Shown here: piece by piece, positions 1 to 12,828 of the stretch
Layout of the letters: each line of letters starts with the position of its first letter
Position numbering within the stretch: the first letter of the stretch is position 1
DNA from: Wuchereria bancrofti
Lineage: Eukaryota; Nematoda; Chromadorea; Rhabditida; Onchocercidae
Assembly (NCBI GenBank): GCA_005281725.1
Contig: SSBO01000013.1
Coordinates: 1,992,599-2,056,598 of the forward strand
Reading direction: 5' to 3'
DNA: 64,000 nucleotides
Notes under the pieces: generated by a model
Told to the model about the DNA's origin: nothing
The model's database searches: none
The model's input: the letters and a program-made list of their open reading frames with translations, nothing else
Made by a program: the position numbers and the translations under genes

Positions 1-51
1 ATTTTAAAATTTAAAGTTAATTTTAATAATATAATAGTTATTGTATTTTAG

Positions 52-3000
52 CGAAGACCATTGGATGCAGCACGAAATTTACCAATACGAATACCACTTC
101 ATAATGCAAGTGGACAAGCAGTAAAAATGAAACTTAGCTATAAAGAGCAATGGCTTTTTCTATCTGAAATATACTTCACATCAAGTAAATTTCAAAATTT
201 TTTTTAATAAAAGGAAATAAAAAACTCGAATTTCATCTTTTAAATTCATTTATTTTATTTATTATTTCAAACTAATCGAAAAATTAAAGAAAAAAAGAAA
301 AAGAATAATAAAACATAGTTAATTGAAATGAACTTTTATCTATTTCTTCTTTTTATTACATCAATAATTTTCATTATTAAATAATTATTTATGTTAATAA
401 ATCTTTATGCTATTTTTTTTAAAAATGTGAAATGTACAATATTTTTTAATTATAAATAATTTGTATTATTATTTTTTTTTTGTAAATGAATTAAATTGCA
501 CTAAAATTTTGTAAAAATTACTCAAAGTTTCTTTTCCCCTTTGNTATTAAATAATTATTTATGTTAATAAATCTTTATGCTATTTTTTTTAAAAATGTGA
601 AATGTACAATATTTTTTAATTATAAATAATTTGTATTATTATTTTTTTTTTGTAAATGAATTAAATTGCACTAAAATTTTGTAAAAATTACTCAAAGTTT
701 CTTTTCCCCTTTGCTTCTAGGATCGAATTTAAATTTCTTTTTATAAAATAAAAAAAAAAATTTTTTTTATAAAAAAATTTGATTTTAGTCTTTTCACAAA
801 ATAATTTTTATTTTAAACCTAAGCATTTGTTTACATTTTTTTCCCTTCTTCCTAATTTAATCTTATCAATAGCTATTTTTTGCTTAAAATCTTACTAAAA
901 AAAATGAAAAATAAAAAACGAAATTATTCATAGTTTTATTATGTATTGAAATAAATTTGAAGTAATGAAATAAAAGAAATTAAAATAAATTTTGAGCCAA
1001 ATTACTTTAGGCATTGTTAGAAAAGCAATTGAATCGACACGAATTACTACTACTACTACTACTACTGTCATCGCTACTACTACTGCTACTACTACTGCTA
1101 TTATCATCAGTTCTGTATTTGGTTTGAAAAAAATAAAAAATTTCAAAAATAAAAAAAAAAAACGAAAATTTCTTCTTTATTTTCATCCCTTCTTTTGTTT
1201 GCAATAAACTTTTATCGTATTTGCTTCATTTCTTTTTCTTTTTTTGCTTTTGTTTTTATTTTTCTTCTCTTTAATATATCAAAAAATAGTTTTTAAAATT
1301 CTCAATTATATTTTTCAATGCCTTTCTCTTCTTTTTTTTGAAAAAAAAGAAAAAGAAAGAACACTTTTAATTTAATCAAATTTCCAATTTATTAATTAAT
1401 CTTTTTTAAATTTTTTTTTCTTTTTCAAAAAAAAATGTCAAAAAATATTATAAATATGCGTCATAAAGCAGTGCTAAATTTAAAAAGCTTTTTTGAAAAA
1501 TTGATTTATTTTAAACTAAGAATTTCTAATCAAGTTTATTTCAATCAATTGCTTAATGCAAAAGTATTTAGTTGAAGATTGAGTAGTTTATAAAATATCA
1601 CAAATTAAGTGATGCACATTTAATGAATGCATCTAAGATATGAAAAAAAGCGGAAATAATGATTAATTAATAATAAATAAAGATAACTGATGAAAATTGC
1701 TTGCCTATCAGTTTATAAAAAAAAAGAAATTAATATTCGAAATTAGAATGATTTGTAAGTTGGAAATTGTAATTAATAAAAGAAAAATGATTATGCAACA
1801 AAATATTGCAATGCAAAATTTCAAAAATTCCACAGTGGGTTAAGATTCGGCGCTAAGACATTATCCATTGATAACTGTTTTTTTTGTGATAAAGTAAAAA
1901 TAATTCTCATAAGCAAAAGTTTATGATTCGTTTAATGAAAATTGTTTTAAATGGGAAAAGTTTTTTTTTCACTAATATTATAAAATCACATAAGTTTAAT
2001 CTATCTTCCAATTATTTGCATTTCCCAAATTAAAATTTTTTAATTTGCATGTCTTAACAATGCTATTTTTTAACTATTTGCTTTTGCAATCAAACAATTT
2101 ATTAATTTAATTTTTAATCGTGAAAGTAAATTTCAGGCATATTTAATGTAACTTCACCAACAACAATTGAAGAATCCACCGGTATCATTCCGATTATTTA
2201 TTTCATTGGTAACTATGTTTGATTAAAATATCTTATTGGAAAAGCCTAACAATAAAATTTATTTGTACTTTATGATCTATTGCTTCTATTATTTTATTAT
2301 TTATGAATTTTTTATCAATAATTCTATCAGTGTTTATACAAATTATTGATTAATAATATTTGACATTCATTTGCACAATCAAGTCTTTAAAAAAAAAGAA
2401 AATGAGAAAATTTGATCAATGATATTTTAAATCTCATCACTGAGATCATAAAAGATGACCGTGAAATCTTATAAAATTTATATCAATCAAAATTTATATG
2501 CTTAAATTTAATGACATATTTTTTTTTGTCAATTCAAATGACCTTTAATACCTTTAAAATGATCAATCGTTCAGTTGAAATATTGCTTCTATGGACAGAA
2601 TTTAATTTATTAACATACAGCAAACTTTTTCTTTTCTCTTTAACAAAAGCGACAAATAGGATGAATGGAATCTTTTAACTTAATTCAGAATATTATTTTA
2701 GTAAATTAATTTTGTTAAAGTTCTAATTATTATAGGTTTGGTAATATTATTCCTACTCATAACTTGTGTGCTGTGTGGAATTTTAATTTCACGACGCCGT
2801 GAACCAAATCCAAAGAATTACAACAGTGGAAGAGCAAAGGTCATGGTAACAAGCCTAGGCGAAAAGGGCTTTTGCACTAATTTCTGCGATGCAAACGATA
2901 TTGACTACCATCAAATTCAGAACAATGGCTTCTATGCTGATGAAAAGTTAGTTTTAATGTATGTATATGTGTGTGTGTGTGTATAGGTATGTCTATATAT

Positions 3001-6000
3001 TCATATATGTGTATGTCTACGTGTACGTGTATGTGCGTGCTTGTGCGTATGATATATGTATGTATGTGGATGTGTGTGTACATATATGTGTATGTGTCTG
3101 TCTGAATGTGTGTCTATGTGTTTATGTATGTTCGTGTATGTACCTGTATGCGCCTGTGTGCATGTTTACACTTGTGTGCATGCATATATGCGTGTGTGTG
3201 TGTATATGCAATGTGCGTGTATGTGTGTATATGTGTATGTGATTCGCAACAAAATAATGATTTTAGAATTACGATAGATAAAAATGCTTTCTTTGTTAGA
3301 ATGAACAAAATATCAAAAAACTGGAATGTTTGAAATTTTTAAATGTTAAGAATATTTTATTTGTTTGTGTGCGTATGTGTGTATGTTATCAAAATTTTTA
3401 ATTATAGTTTTTTTTAAAAAATTTCTAATTTAATTGAAATGTAATTATTTATAATAATACATTCAGAATCATAATTGTAATCATTTTTTTTTCTTACAAA
3501 TTAATACTGTTAATAATTTCTAGGAAATTAGCAACTGTTAATAAACGAAATAAGAAATCTCCATCGTGGTCTGATTTTCACTTTCCACCTCCACCTTCAG
3601 GTAAAATTTATTGCACAAATCTCTTCTCATTTGAATTAATCATAACGTATGATATAATTAATTAATGAGATTATGCAAATTAAATGAAATATTAGTTACC
3701 TAAAATTTTGACATTTCAAGCTTCTTTTACTTGATTTGATCAAATTTATGACACTATTAAGCTTAGCATAATAATATTGTACTAATCTTATTTATTCTAT
3801 TATTAATTAATAGCTCTCCTTAATTGTTAATTAATTAAATGAAATCTTTAGCTAAAATTTCAACAAATATTCAAAATTACAAATATATTTCCAAATATTT
3901 ACAATAAAAAAAAGTAATTAATGAAAATTTTACAGATATATACGGTATTAATGAATCAACAACAATGGAACCATTACTGCTACCCAAAATACCTGTATCA
4001 CCTGTTGTTCCCATTGTCCGAAACATAAGAGATGATCAAATGAGATCCAAAAAGTATGTTTATTTGCATAAGTAAATTTTTATTTGAAAATAAAAGTTTG
4101 GCTAAGGCAAACATTTTGTTTTTTCATTATCACTGCGTAATGTTTTTTTTTTTTTTTTTTTACAAAGAAAAAAACGAATAAGTAAGTTTGGAATGTAGAA
4201 ATAAACTATTTAATTGCTTAGGAAGATAAATGGCAAACAAAAAAAAACGGAAGAAATTAAAAAATATTTTCAAATGTAAAATTTAAAAAAAAGAAGAAAT
4301 CGAATAATTAAATTAATTGAAAAAATTAGTGAGATTTGATATTATTATTGTCTTTTTTTCAAAGCATTTCATTAAATGTTTTTATTCTTATTTATTTAGA
4401 ATTAGCGCTGATGATAGTTTACATTATGCTACTGCGGCTATTCGAATTTCCGATTTGTATGTTTAGTGTGGTCTTCATTCTTTTTTTTTTTTTTTAATTA
4501 TTGCTACCAAAAAAAGAAGTTATAAACTTTCAGTTCAAAAATTTGAATTTTATTAAAAAATAATGCAGTTCTCTTTTTTAAAAAATAAATTTTTTAGTAA
4601 AGTAAAACGACGAATTGAAAAATTTCATATGGATCAGATTGTATTAGGTTGTGAATTGGGACGTGGAAGATTTACGGTAATTCGATCGTGTTGTATTAAT
4701 GGTGACAGTTATGCAGCAAAGATAATAACAGACAGAAATAAGCAAACAATGTAAATATCATTTCGTATTAATTTATCAAACAATTAATTGATTAATTAAT
4801 TAATTAACAAAATCGCTTCTTTCGATTGATAAAACTGATAAAAATGTTGAAAAAAAATGAGAAAATATAAAAAATAGGCAAACAATGTAGGTACCATTTC
4901 ATATTAATTTATCAAATAATCAATTAATTAACAAAATTGTTTCGTTTTTTTTACGATTAATAAAATTGGTAAAAATTTTAAGAAATGACTAAGAAAAGTT
5001 TATTCGAAACAAAAATATGCATTTCTTTTTTGAAAATTGTTGATATCATTTTTATTTCATTCATTATATTTTGCTAAATATTTGAAATGAATGCAGATTT
5101 TTTATTAGCTAAGTTAGCACATTCTCATTTTATTTCATTTTATTATTAATATGAAATTTGAAAATATGATTAGAAGTATAAAAAGAGAAAATAAAAGTTT
5201 AGAAATGAGAAAGGTTTATTTATAGGGAATAATAGATAATTTAATCATTTTCTTTTTTTTGGTAGAAAGAAAAAAAAAACTTTCTTTCTTTCCTCTTTTT
5301 TCAAAAATTTCTAATGCAATAATAGAATGTTAATAAATAATGGTGAAAAAGCGTTTGATCAAATAATTTCAATATTTTTTTCTCATCTTTTAGGAATGTT
5401 TTCAATGACGAAGTGAAGATATTATCAGAAATTAATCATGAAAATCTCATTAAGGTTGTTGCATGCATTCTGTATATGATCTATTCTATATATGACTTTT
5501 GACCTCTTAAATTGAATATATAGAATTGAATATATAATGAATTAAACTTGAGCTCATATTCATCCTATGTCTTTTGATCTTCTAATGCTTTCAATTAAGC
5601 TAATAAAACCAAAGCTAATCAAACTAGTAGAAAAAGTAAAAAAAAAAACTTCCTAGCTAGTAAAATCAAAACAGCAATCTAATTAAAAATTTTCAAGTCT
5701 TTTTAACTTGTTCAGTTTCAATCATTTTATATGTCAATGTATTGAATATCGAGAATTAGCAATGTGCTTTGTTAATTAAAATTAAATTTTTAGCTATATG
5801 GTATTGATGATAATGCAACAATGTATCTTGAATTAGCACCATATGGCAATGTGCGACAATATTTAGCTCATAAGCCTGAGATCAAGTTTGAATTTTAATC
5901 ATTTTTTTCAGCCATTGAATTTTAATCAATGTTTTTTTTTCAAATGATAGAAGCTTTTTACGCTTTTCTTATAAATTTATTTATTTATTTATAAATCTAC

Positions 6001-8309
6001 TTATTTTATTTGTTCATTTATTAATTTATTTATTCATTTTTTTTCTTACATTTACTCACAGATTTTTACACATTTCCTTCATTTTTAGCTTTTTAAACAA
6101 ATTACAATTGGTGATGGAAATAGCTGCCGGGATGAAATATTTGGAACAAAAGCAAATTGTTCATGGACATTTGTCACCTCAATGCATTTTAATTGATCAA
6201 AATAAAATGATCAAAATTGCATCACCACGAGGACATCTTCATCACGCGCAACTTCGTTATAGTGCACCAGAATCTGTTATTGCTGTTTGTTTAATTTTTT
6301 TCCTTTTTTTTTTTTGATTAATTTTTAGTCTGCATAAAATTTCACTTTCTTTTTTCGTTTGAAAAGAAAAACAAAGAAACTTTACAATTAAAAGAGCAAC
6401 ATTTGAATTAAAGCTACTATAATTAATTTTATGGGTAATAATATAATTAATTTAAATTTTATAGATGATAATATAATTAATTTAAATTTTATAGGCAATA
6501 ATATAATTAAAATTTTATAGGTAATAAAATGATTGATTGATATGTGTAGAAATATAGCAATTGTTAAAATCTTCATCGTATTCAATATGGGCCTTAATTG
6601 TAGACTTTTTTTTTTAAATAAAAGAAACATTAAAACTTATTCATAGGCTCTAAATGAAAGAGAGAGAGAGACGGGGAGAGAGAAAGGACATTATTTATTA
6701 TTTATAGATACACAATTTAATCGAAATAGGTAATACGCTATAGTTAGCAGTAGATCAGAAGGAAGTTATATAATTCAAATTTTTGGCATATAAATTTTTT
6801 TCATTAAATATAGAATTGATTTTTTTTTTTTTTTTTTTGTAAATAATATTTTATACTTTCTTCTGAAATAGATATTAAAATCAAATATTGGGATTTAAAT
6901 ATTAGAAATGATATTATTTTAGAATGAATGGAGCAATAAGAGTGACGTTTGGTCATTTGCTGTAGCAGCATGGGAAATTTTCAATGATTGTACGATGATA
7001 CCATTTGCTAAATTGACAAACGCTCAATTACTTGAAAATGCTAAACATATATTTAGTGGACATAATGCGGTTAGTTTCTTTAAATAATTCTTTTTCTAAA
7101 ATTTGTAACTTAAATATAAATTATTTTATTTATTTAATTCTTCTTTTGTAAATGATGATAACAATGATAATACATGCATTTTTGCTAACACAATTTATTC
7201 AATACGTAACGTAAATTAATTGTAATTAAATGCTTGAATTGTGATTTTCAATATTGTTTATAGTATTTTTATTTACTTATATATACACATATTTTTGATG
7301 TAACCATTTTATTGTTCAAATATTTTGTTTATGGGAATATTTTTTTTGTTTTTTTTAATAAGGCTTTAGGCTATAATTTACCATCACTATTATTATTTAT
7401 TATTATTATTGTTATTATTATTAATTATTATTATTAATTACTAATTATTGCATCTTTTTTCCAGCGATTTCTGACTGCATGACACTGGAATAAAATAATT
7501 CAAAAACTAATGGGAAAATAATTATAATATTTTAAAGTTAATAGCAATAAATAATAAATGAAAATCAATAAAAATGATTAAAGGAAAAAAAAAACGATCA
7601 ACTTTCTCTTCATAATCTTGTTTTCATAAAAGTTGGTGTAATCCACTAAGAATTCTGAAAATTCTGTCATCCAATAAAAAAAAAAATTTCAAATTTATCA
7701 GTACCAAAGAAATTGACCTGTATCACTAGAAGTAATGTATTAAATAGCAACTTTTCAAGAAAAGGTCACGCTTTAATAACGTCATTAAAAAAGGATTTTT
7801 TTTTTGGACTGTTGACTATATTGCATTGTAATTTGTTTATTATTGAAACAGCAGAAATGGGAGAAATAGTTAAAATCTTTATAAAATATTCATTTTTCAT
7901 TTTTTTTCTTTTTTTGGAAATGAAATTTTTAACTAAATTGAATTAAAAGTAAATTTAAAGCATCAATAATAGAAAGTATCACTTATAGTAATGTATTAGG
8001 GATTAAATGTAGTGAGAAAAGTAAACAAATGGAGTATAACTTGTTAAAATTAACTTGTTTTTCTTTTTTTATTTTAAAAAAATTCAAAAATAAATTTCTT
8101 CAATATATTTTCTTTCTTTCTTTATTGTTAAATTAATTATTGAATTTCAGGTATATTTAGAGCTTCCCATCCATTTACCTCAACAGGTATCGAATCTCAT
8201 TAGCGAATGTTGGCAAAGGATATCAAACGATCGGCCAACATTTCTCGAAATTCAATACATTTTATCAATGATACAATCGGGTTTATCTATTTCTAAAAAG
8301 GGTAACTAA
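52..8309 (+). CDS. DDR-like receptor with pseudokinase domain, 3' part (12 exons)
   Basis: This is the C-terminal 491 residues of a discoidin domain receptor-like receptor tyrosine kinase; the 5' part lies outside the window. Exons are 52-184, 2137-2208, 2736-2946, 3524-3600, 3936-4053, 4400-4456, 4598-4750, 5394-5454, 5794-5885, 6089-6284, 6923-7069 and 8151-8309 (TAA), and all phases agree. The first exon matches the end of the DDR extracellular DS-like domain (WLFLSEIYFTS). A membrane segment lies near residues 60-86, followed by RRR, a juxtamembrane HYATAAIRISD resembling the DDR HYAEAD stretch, then a kinase-like domain from about residue 236. The DDR signature is clear in the C-lobe (SDVWSFAVAAWEIF, PFAKLTNAQLLENA, CWQRISNDRP). 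The nucleotide lysine (AAK, residue 264) and the helix-C glutamate are kept. HRD is HGH, the catalytic-loop Asn is Cys, DFG is SPR, and the activation loop is very short with no YxxxYY tyrosines. I infer a catalytically dead, scaffold-type receptor. Confidence 0.88.
375..713. repeat. Direct duplication split by one N (169 bp copies), probable assembly artefact
   Basis: Bases 375-543 are repeated identically as 545-713 with a single N at 544 between them. It lies in the first intron of the DDR-like gene. An exact repeat abutting an N is the expected look of two contig ends that overlap but were not merged, so the intron is probably 170 bases shorter in the genome. Confidence 0.9.
1044..1103. 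repeat. TAC trinucleotide microsatellite
   Basis: An interrupted run of TAC/GCTAC units lies in the first intron of the DDR-like gene. It creates low-complexity open frames on both strands (poly-Thr, poly-Val, poly-Ser) that are not genes. Confidence 0.85.
2958..3240. repeat. TG/TATG microsatellite just after a DDR exon
   Basis: About 280 bases of degenerate TG, TATG and TGCG repeats begin a few bases after the donor at 2947 of the DDR-like gene. The low-complexity frames they produce (Val/Tyr/Cys-rich plus strand, His/Thr-rich minus strand) have no start context or homology and were not called as genes. Confidence 0.85.
4739..4930. repeat. Tandem copy of an exon end plus donor inside the intron
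   Basis: The 3' end of DDR exon 7 with its donor and the start of the intron (from about 4741) reappears 136 bases downstream (from about 4877) with a few substitutions. GCAAACAATG is identical in both. The second copy has GTAGGT where the real donor has GTAAAT. It looks like an old tandem duplication across the splice junction. Confidence 0.6.
6420..6535. repeat. Short AT-rich tandem repeat in a DDR intron
   Basis: About four imperfect units of roughly 30 bases sharing the core TAATATAATTAATTTAAATT and ending in TTTTATAG lie between exons 10 and 11. Each unit end resembles an acceptor, but none opens a coding frame. Confidence 0.55.
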
Positions 8310-10208
8310 ATGTAAAACTATGTAAATGTTTTTTTTTTTTTAATAGATGCAAAATTTAGTCAATTTTTATGAATTATTTTAGTTAATGATGGAAAATACA
8401 TTTGAAATTTTGTAGTTTTGTAGTAAAAATTCGTTCAGTTTTAATTATTATTAAAATATGAAATTCATTAAAAAATTGTTTGATGAAAAATGAATATACA
8501 TATATTGAATAATTAATCTGNTTTTTGTAAATAATATTTTATACTTTCTTCTGAAATAGATATTAAAATCAAATATTGGGATTTAAATATTAGAAATGAT
8601 ATTATTTTAGAATGAATGGAGCAATAAGAGTGACGTTTGGTCATTTGCTGTAGCAGCATGGGAAATTTTCAATGATTGTACGATGATACCATTTGCTAAA
8701 TTGACAAACGCTCAATTACTTGAAAATGCTAAACATATATTTAGTGGACATAATGCGGTTAGTTTCTTTAAATAATTCTTTTTCTAAAATTTGTAACTTA
8801 AATATAAATTATTTTATTTATTTAATTCTTCTTTTGTAAATGATGATAACAATGATAATACATGCATTTTTGCTAACACAATTTATTCAATACGTAACGT
8901 AAATTAATTGTAATTAAATGCTTGAATTGTGATTTTCAATATTGTTTATAGTATTTTTATTTACTTATATATACACATATTTTTGATGTAACCATTTTAT
9001 TGTTCAAATATTTTGTTTATGGGAATATTTTTTTTGTTTTTTTTAATAAGGCTTTAGGCTATAATTTACCATCACTATTATTATTTATTATTATTATTGT
9101 TATTATTATTAATTATTATTATTAATTACTAATTATTGCATCTTTTTTCCAGCGATTTCTGACTGCATGACACTGGAATAAAATAATTCAAAAACTAATG
9201 GGAAAATAATTATAATATTTTAAAGTTAATAGCAATAAATAATAAATGAAAATCAATAAAAATGATTAAAGGAAAAAAAAAACGATCAACTTTCTCTTCA
9301 TAATCTTGTTTTCATAAAAGTTGGTGTAATCCACTAAGAATTCTGAAAATTCTGTCATCCAATAAAAAAAAAAATTTCAAATTTATCAGTACCAAAGAAA
9401 TTGACCTGTATCACTAGAAGTAATGTATTAAATAGCAACTTTTCAAGAAAAGGTCACGCTTTAATAACGTCATTAAAAAAGGATTTTTTTTTTGGACTGT
9501 TGACTATATTGCATTGTAATTTGTTTATTATTGAAACAGCAGAAATGGGAGAAATAGTTAAAATCTTTATAAAATATTCATTTTTCATTTTTTTTCTTTT
9601 TTTGGAAATGAAATTTTTAACTAAATTGAATTAAAAGTAAATTTAAAGCATCAATAATAGAAAGTATCACTTATAGTAATGTATTAGGGATTAAATGTAG
9701 TGAGAAAAGTAAACAAATGGAGTATAACTTGTTAAAATTAACTTGTTTTTCTTTTTTTATTTTAAAAAAATTCAAAAATAAATTTCTTCAATATATTTTC
9801 TTTCTTTCTTTATTGTTAAATTAATTATTGAATTTCAGGTATATTTAGAGCTTCCCATCCATTTACCTCAACAGGTATCGAATCTCATTAGCGAATGTTG
9901 GCAAAGGATATCAAACGATCGGCCAACATTTCTCGAAATTCAATACATTTTATCAATGATACAATCGGGTTTATCTATTTCTAAAAAGGGTAACTAAATG
10001 TAAAACTATGTAAATGTTTTTTTTTTTTTAATAGATGCAAAATTTAGTCAATTTTTATGAATTATTTTAGTTAATGATGGAAAATACATTTGAAATTTTG
10101 TAGTTTTGTAGTAAAAATTCGTTCAGTTTTAATTATTATTAAAATATGAAATTCATTAAAAAATTGTTTGATGAAAAATGAATATACATATATTGAATAA
10201 TTAATCTG
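6834..10208. repeat. Direct duplication split by one N (1687 bp copies), probable assembly artefact
   Basis: Bases 6834-8520 recur as 8522-10208 with one N at 8521. Everywhere I compared, the copies are identical, including introns and homopolymers. The block holds the last two kinase exons of the DDR-like gene and the stop codon. Real duplicated introns would be expected to differ, so this is most likely an unmerged contig overlap. Confidence 0.9.
8611..9997 (+). other. Second copy of the last two DDR kinase exons (artefactual)
   Basis: Exons 8611-8757 and 9839-9997 repeat 6923-7069 and 8151-8309 exactly, within the N-flanked duplication. Since 8151-8309 already ends in TAA, a gene model should use only one copy. 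I do not interpret this as a gene duplication. Confidence 0.85.
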
Positions 10209-12828
10209 TATGAATATTATTATCAGATAATTTTATACATTTTAATTTAAATTTTAAAATTCATTCTAAATGAAAGAAAATGTAGAAGTGATATTTTTTA
10301 AATTCAGTGTTTTCCATAATTATCTTCAATTATTTTCTTCCTTTTCTGTATTAAATAAAAAATTTAATAATTATTTTGATTGTTTTAAATTTATCTTTTT
10401 TTTTGAAGGATGTAATTTTTTTTTGATACAATCAAAATTCACTAAATGTATAATAATCTTATGCAGGGTTAATTTTTTTTTTTTGTTTTTTTTTTTTTGC
10501 TTATATTATTTGCTGTTCTTATTTTTGTGTATGTAAAATGAGAGTGTTATTTTGTCCGTTATTTCTACAACAATTAAAAGTTAGAAAAAAAGAGAAATGT
10601 TTTGTAAATTTCAAAAAATTAAAATTTTTTCTGTTTCAAATTATTTTTGTACAAAATGCAAATTTTGTCACTTTTAAATTGATATCACATGAAATTTGTA
10701 AATTTGATCATTTTCATTGACATTTTAGTACTTTGTTCCTTCTTTTTCTTTTTTTTTTTGATAATTTCATTTCTAAAATCGATCCAAGATTGTCATCTTA
10801 AGCTGAATTGTTTTTATTAATAGCTAAAAGAGACTGAATAGTTTGTGATAATTCATAATTAATGAACTGGAAATTATCAAAAAAGGAAGGAAAAAAATAG
10901 GGAATACTGAATTGAAAATGACAGTAATATAATTTAAGGTGTAATATTTTACACTTCAATTTAAGCTACCAGAAATCTTTAACTTTTATTCATTATAAAT
11001 ATATTTATTGTATGTTGTTAAGAGAAAATTGAAAATTTAAAATTCTTATATAAGCAATGATTTGCAATGATATTTAATAAATTGACAAATTGGTAAATTC
11101 AAGCAAGTATCGTCTTAAATTTTCGGCAAAAGCACTTGCAAAAAGGAGAAAAAAAAGGAAAAATGGATTTAAAATACTTTAGCAAAAATACGAAAGTACT
11201 AAAAAGTTTTATCTTTAATTTAAAAAAATTTTCATACATTAAATTATTTTGTTGTTTCCTCTTTATAATGCTAAAGAAGGCATTTTAACTCATCAACAAT
11301 CTATTCAATTTATTCGATTTATGGTAATGGAACCAATCAAATGTTATCATCCTAATCTGATAACTGTTTTTATTAATTGTTAAGACAAATTAGATAGATC
11401 ACATGATAAGATCATTCATAATTAAAGAACTGGAAGTGAAATTATCACAAAAAAGCATTCAATTGAAAATTTAATTGTGAACAAGAAAAAAAATCTTGCC
11501 CTTTTATTTTTTTCTTTACAAATGCTAAAAAAAAGCAAATAATTACTTATTAAAAAATTAAGATAATTAAACACTGATTGAACATTTTCAAATCCAACTA
11601 ATACATTTAAATTGATCACTAAAATTTTGGCAAAAATTAGTTTCTTGAAGAATAAAACTGATTTGATTTTTTATTTTAAAATTTTTAAAAATGGATTCAA
11701 CGAATAAGAGATCATGAAAACCGTATCTTCGTTCCGTTACACCGTACCAGAATGATTTATCCATTTTGTGCGCAAAAATCGAAAAAAAAAAAATCTACCA
11801 AATTATCGGGGACGGTTTTCTTCCTTATCCTCATTGACCGGTTTTTTTTTTTTCAAAAAAAAAGGAAAAAAATGGAGAAAAAAACATTTCCTAATCAATT
11901 TTGAAAATTTGACCTAGAAAAAAAAGTCAACAAATTATTGAAATAAAGATTAGAAAGTTGCTTAATTTTAATCAAGCCTACACGATAATTTTACATTTTC
12001 AATTTGTAACCATTAAGGAATATGTCAAATCTAAAAAAATACTGTTATACTATCTGAATATTGAAAATTTCTGAATTTTTTCTTAAATCAAATATTCAAA
12101 TTTCATTTAATTTAAATAATTATTTCACAAAATTCGCTTTCTTTTTTCTATATGAAAAAAGAAAATTAATATTAGTTTGTTATGATAAAATTGTATTAAA
12201 CAATTTGGTTATCAATTATTAACAATGCAATGCTCCATTTCTATCTTGTCACACTCTTATCATCCAATGAAGTGGTATGTTAACAGTTTATGATACAATA
12301 TGTTCACACATATTTTGTACATTATCACAAATCAGTCATTCAACCATTTTTTTTTTTGTTTTTGCTTTTTTCTCTTTTTATTTTCACAAAAAATATTACG
12401 CAATTCTTCGAATCTCAGATTTTTTTTATTCTTTTCAAAAAAAAAAAAAAACATAGAACTTAATGTAACAGTGAAATTTTTCAGTGAAAAGAAAAAGTAA
12501 GTGAACAAAGGAATGATTGGAAAAGTTTACTTCATCATATTATTAAGAATAATTTAAAAAGAAAAAAAGACATATTACTATATGCCATAACTGATAACAT
12601 TAAACAAATGATTTTACCATATTTAATGAATGGATATTAGTTTTCTTTTCTCTTTTTTTTGTCACCATTTACAATAACATCTCAACTAAATTACATCCTA
12701 CTTACTAGTTAAAACTTAAATTCAATTTAAACAAATATTACTTCTTACCATTTACTGTATATTTTACATTTATATCCTTAGCAGATGTTATTTTACCTCT
12801 CTCCCATTCATTCACATATCATTGAGGT
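10209..12828. other. Intergenic, T-rich, no gene seen
   Basis: The stretch between the DDR-like gene and the upstream region of the GMEB gene is AT-rich with long T and A tracts. The open frames here (for example 10270-10536 and 12300-12500) are Phe/Lys-rich products of T tracts without homology, splice context or signal sequence. It probably contains the DDR 3' UTR and polyadenylation site. Confidence 0.6.

Noticed and set aside
2877..3333. Several open frames on both strands over the TG repeat
   Set aside because: Cys/Val/Tyr or His/Thr repeats arising from the microsatellite; the real exon ends at 2946.
7713..7946. 77-codon frame (and its copy at 9401-9634)
   Set aside because: Lies in the intron between the last two kinase exons, begins at TTG rather than ATG, and is Phe/Ile-rich without homology; its second copy is part of the artefact duplication.
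8522..10208. Tandem duplication of kinase exons as evidence for gene family expansion
   Set aside because: Copies are identical including introns and separated by one N; assembly overlap is the better explanation.
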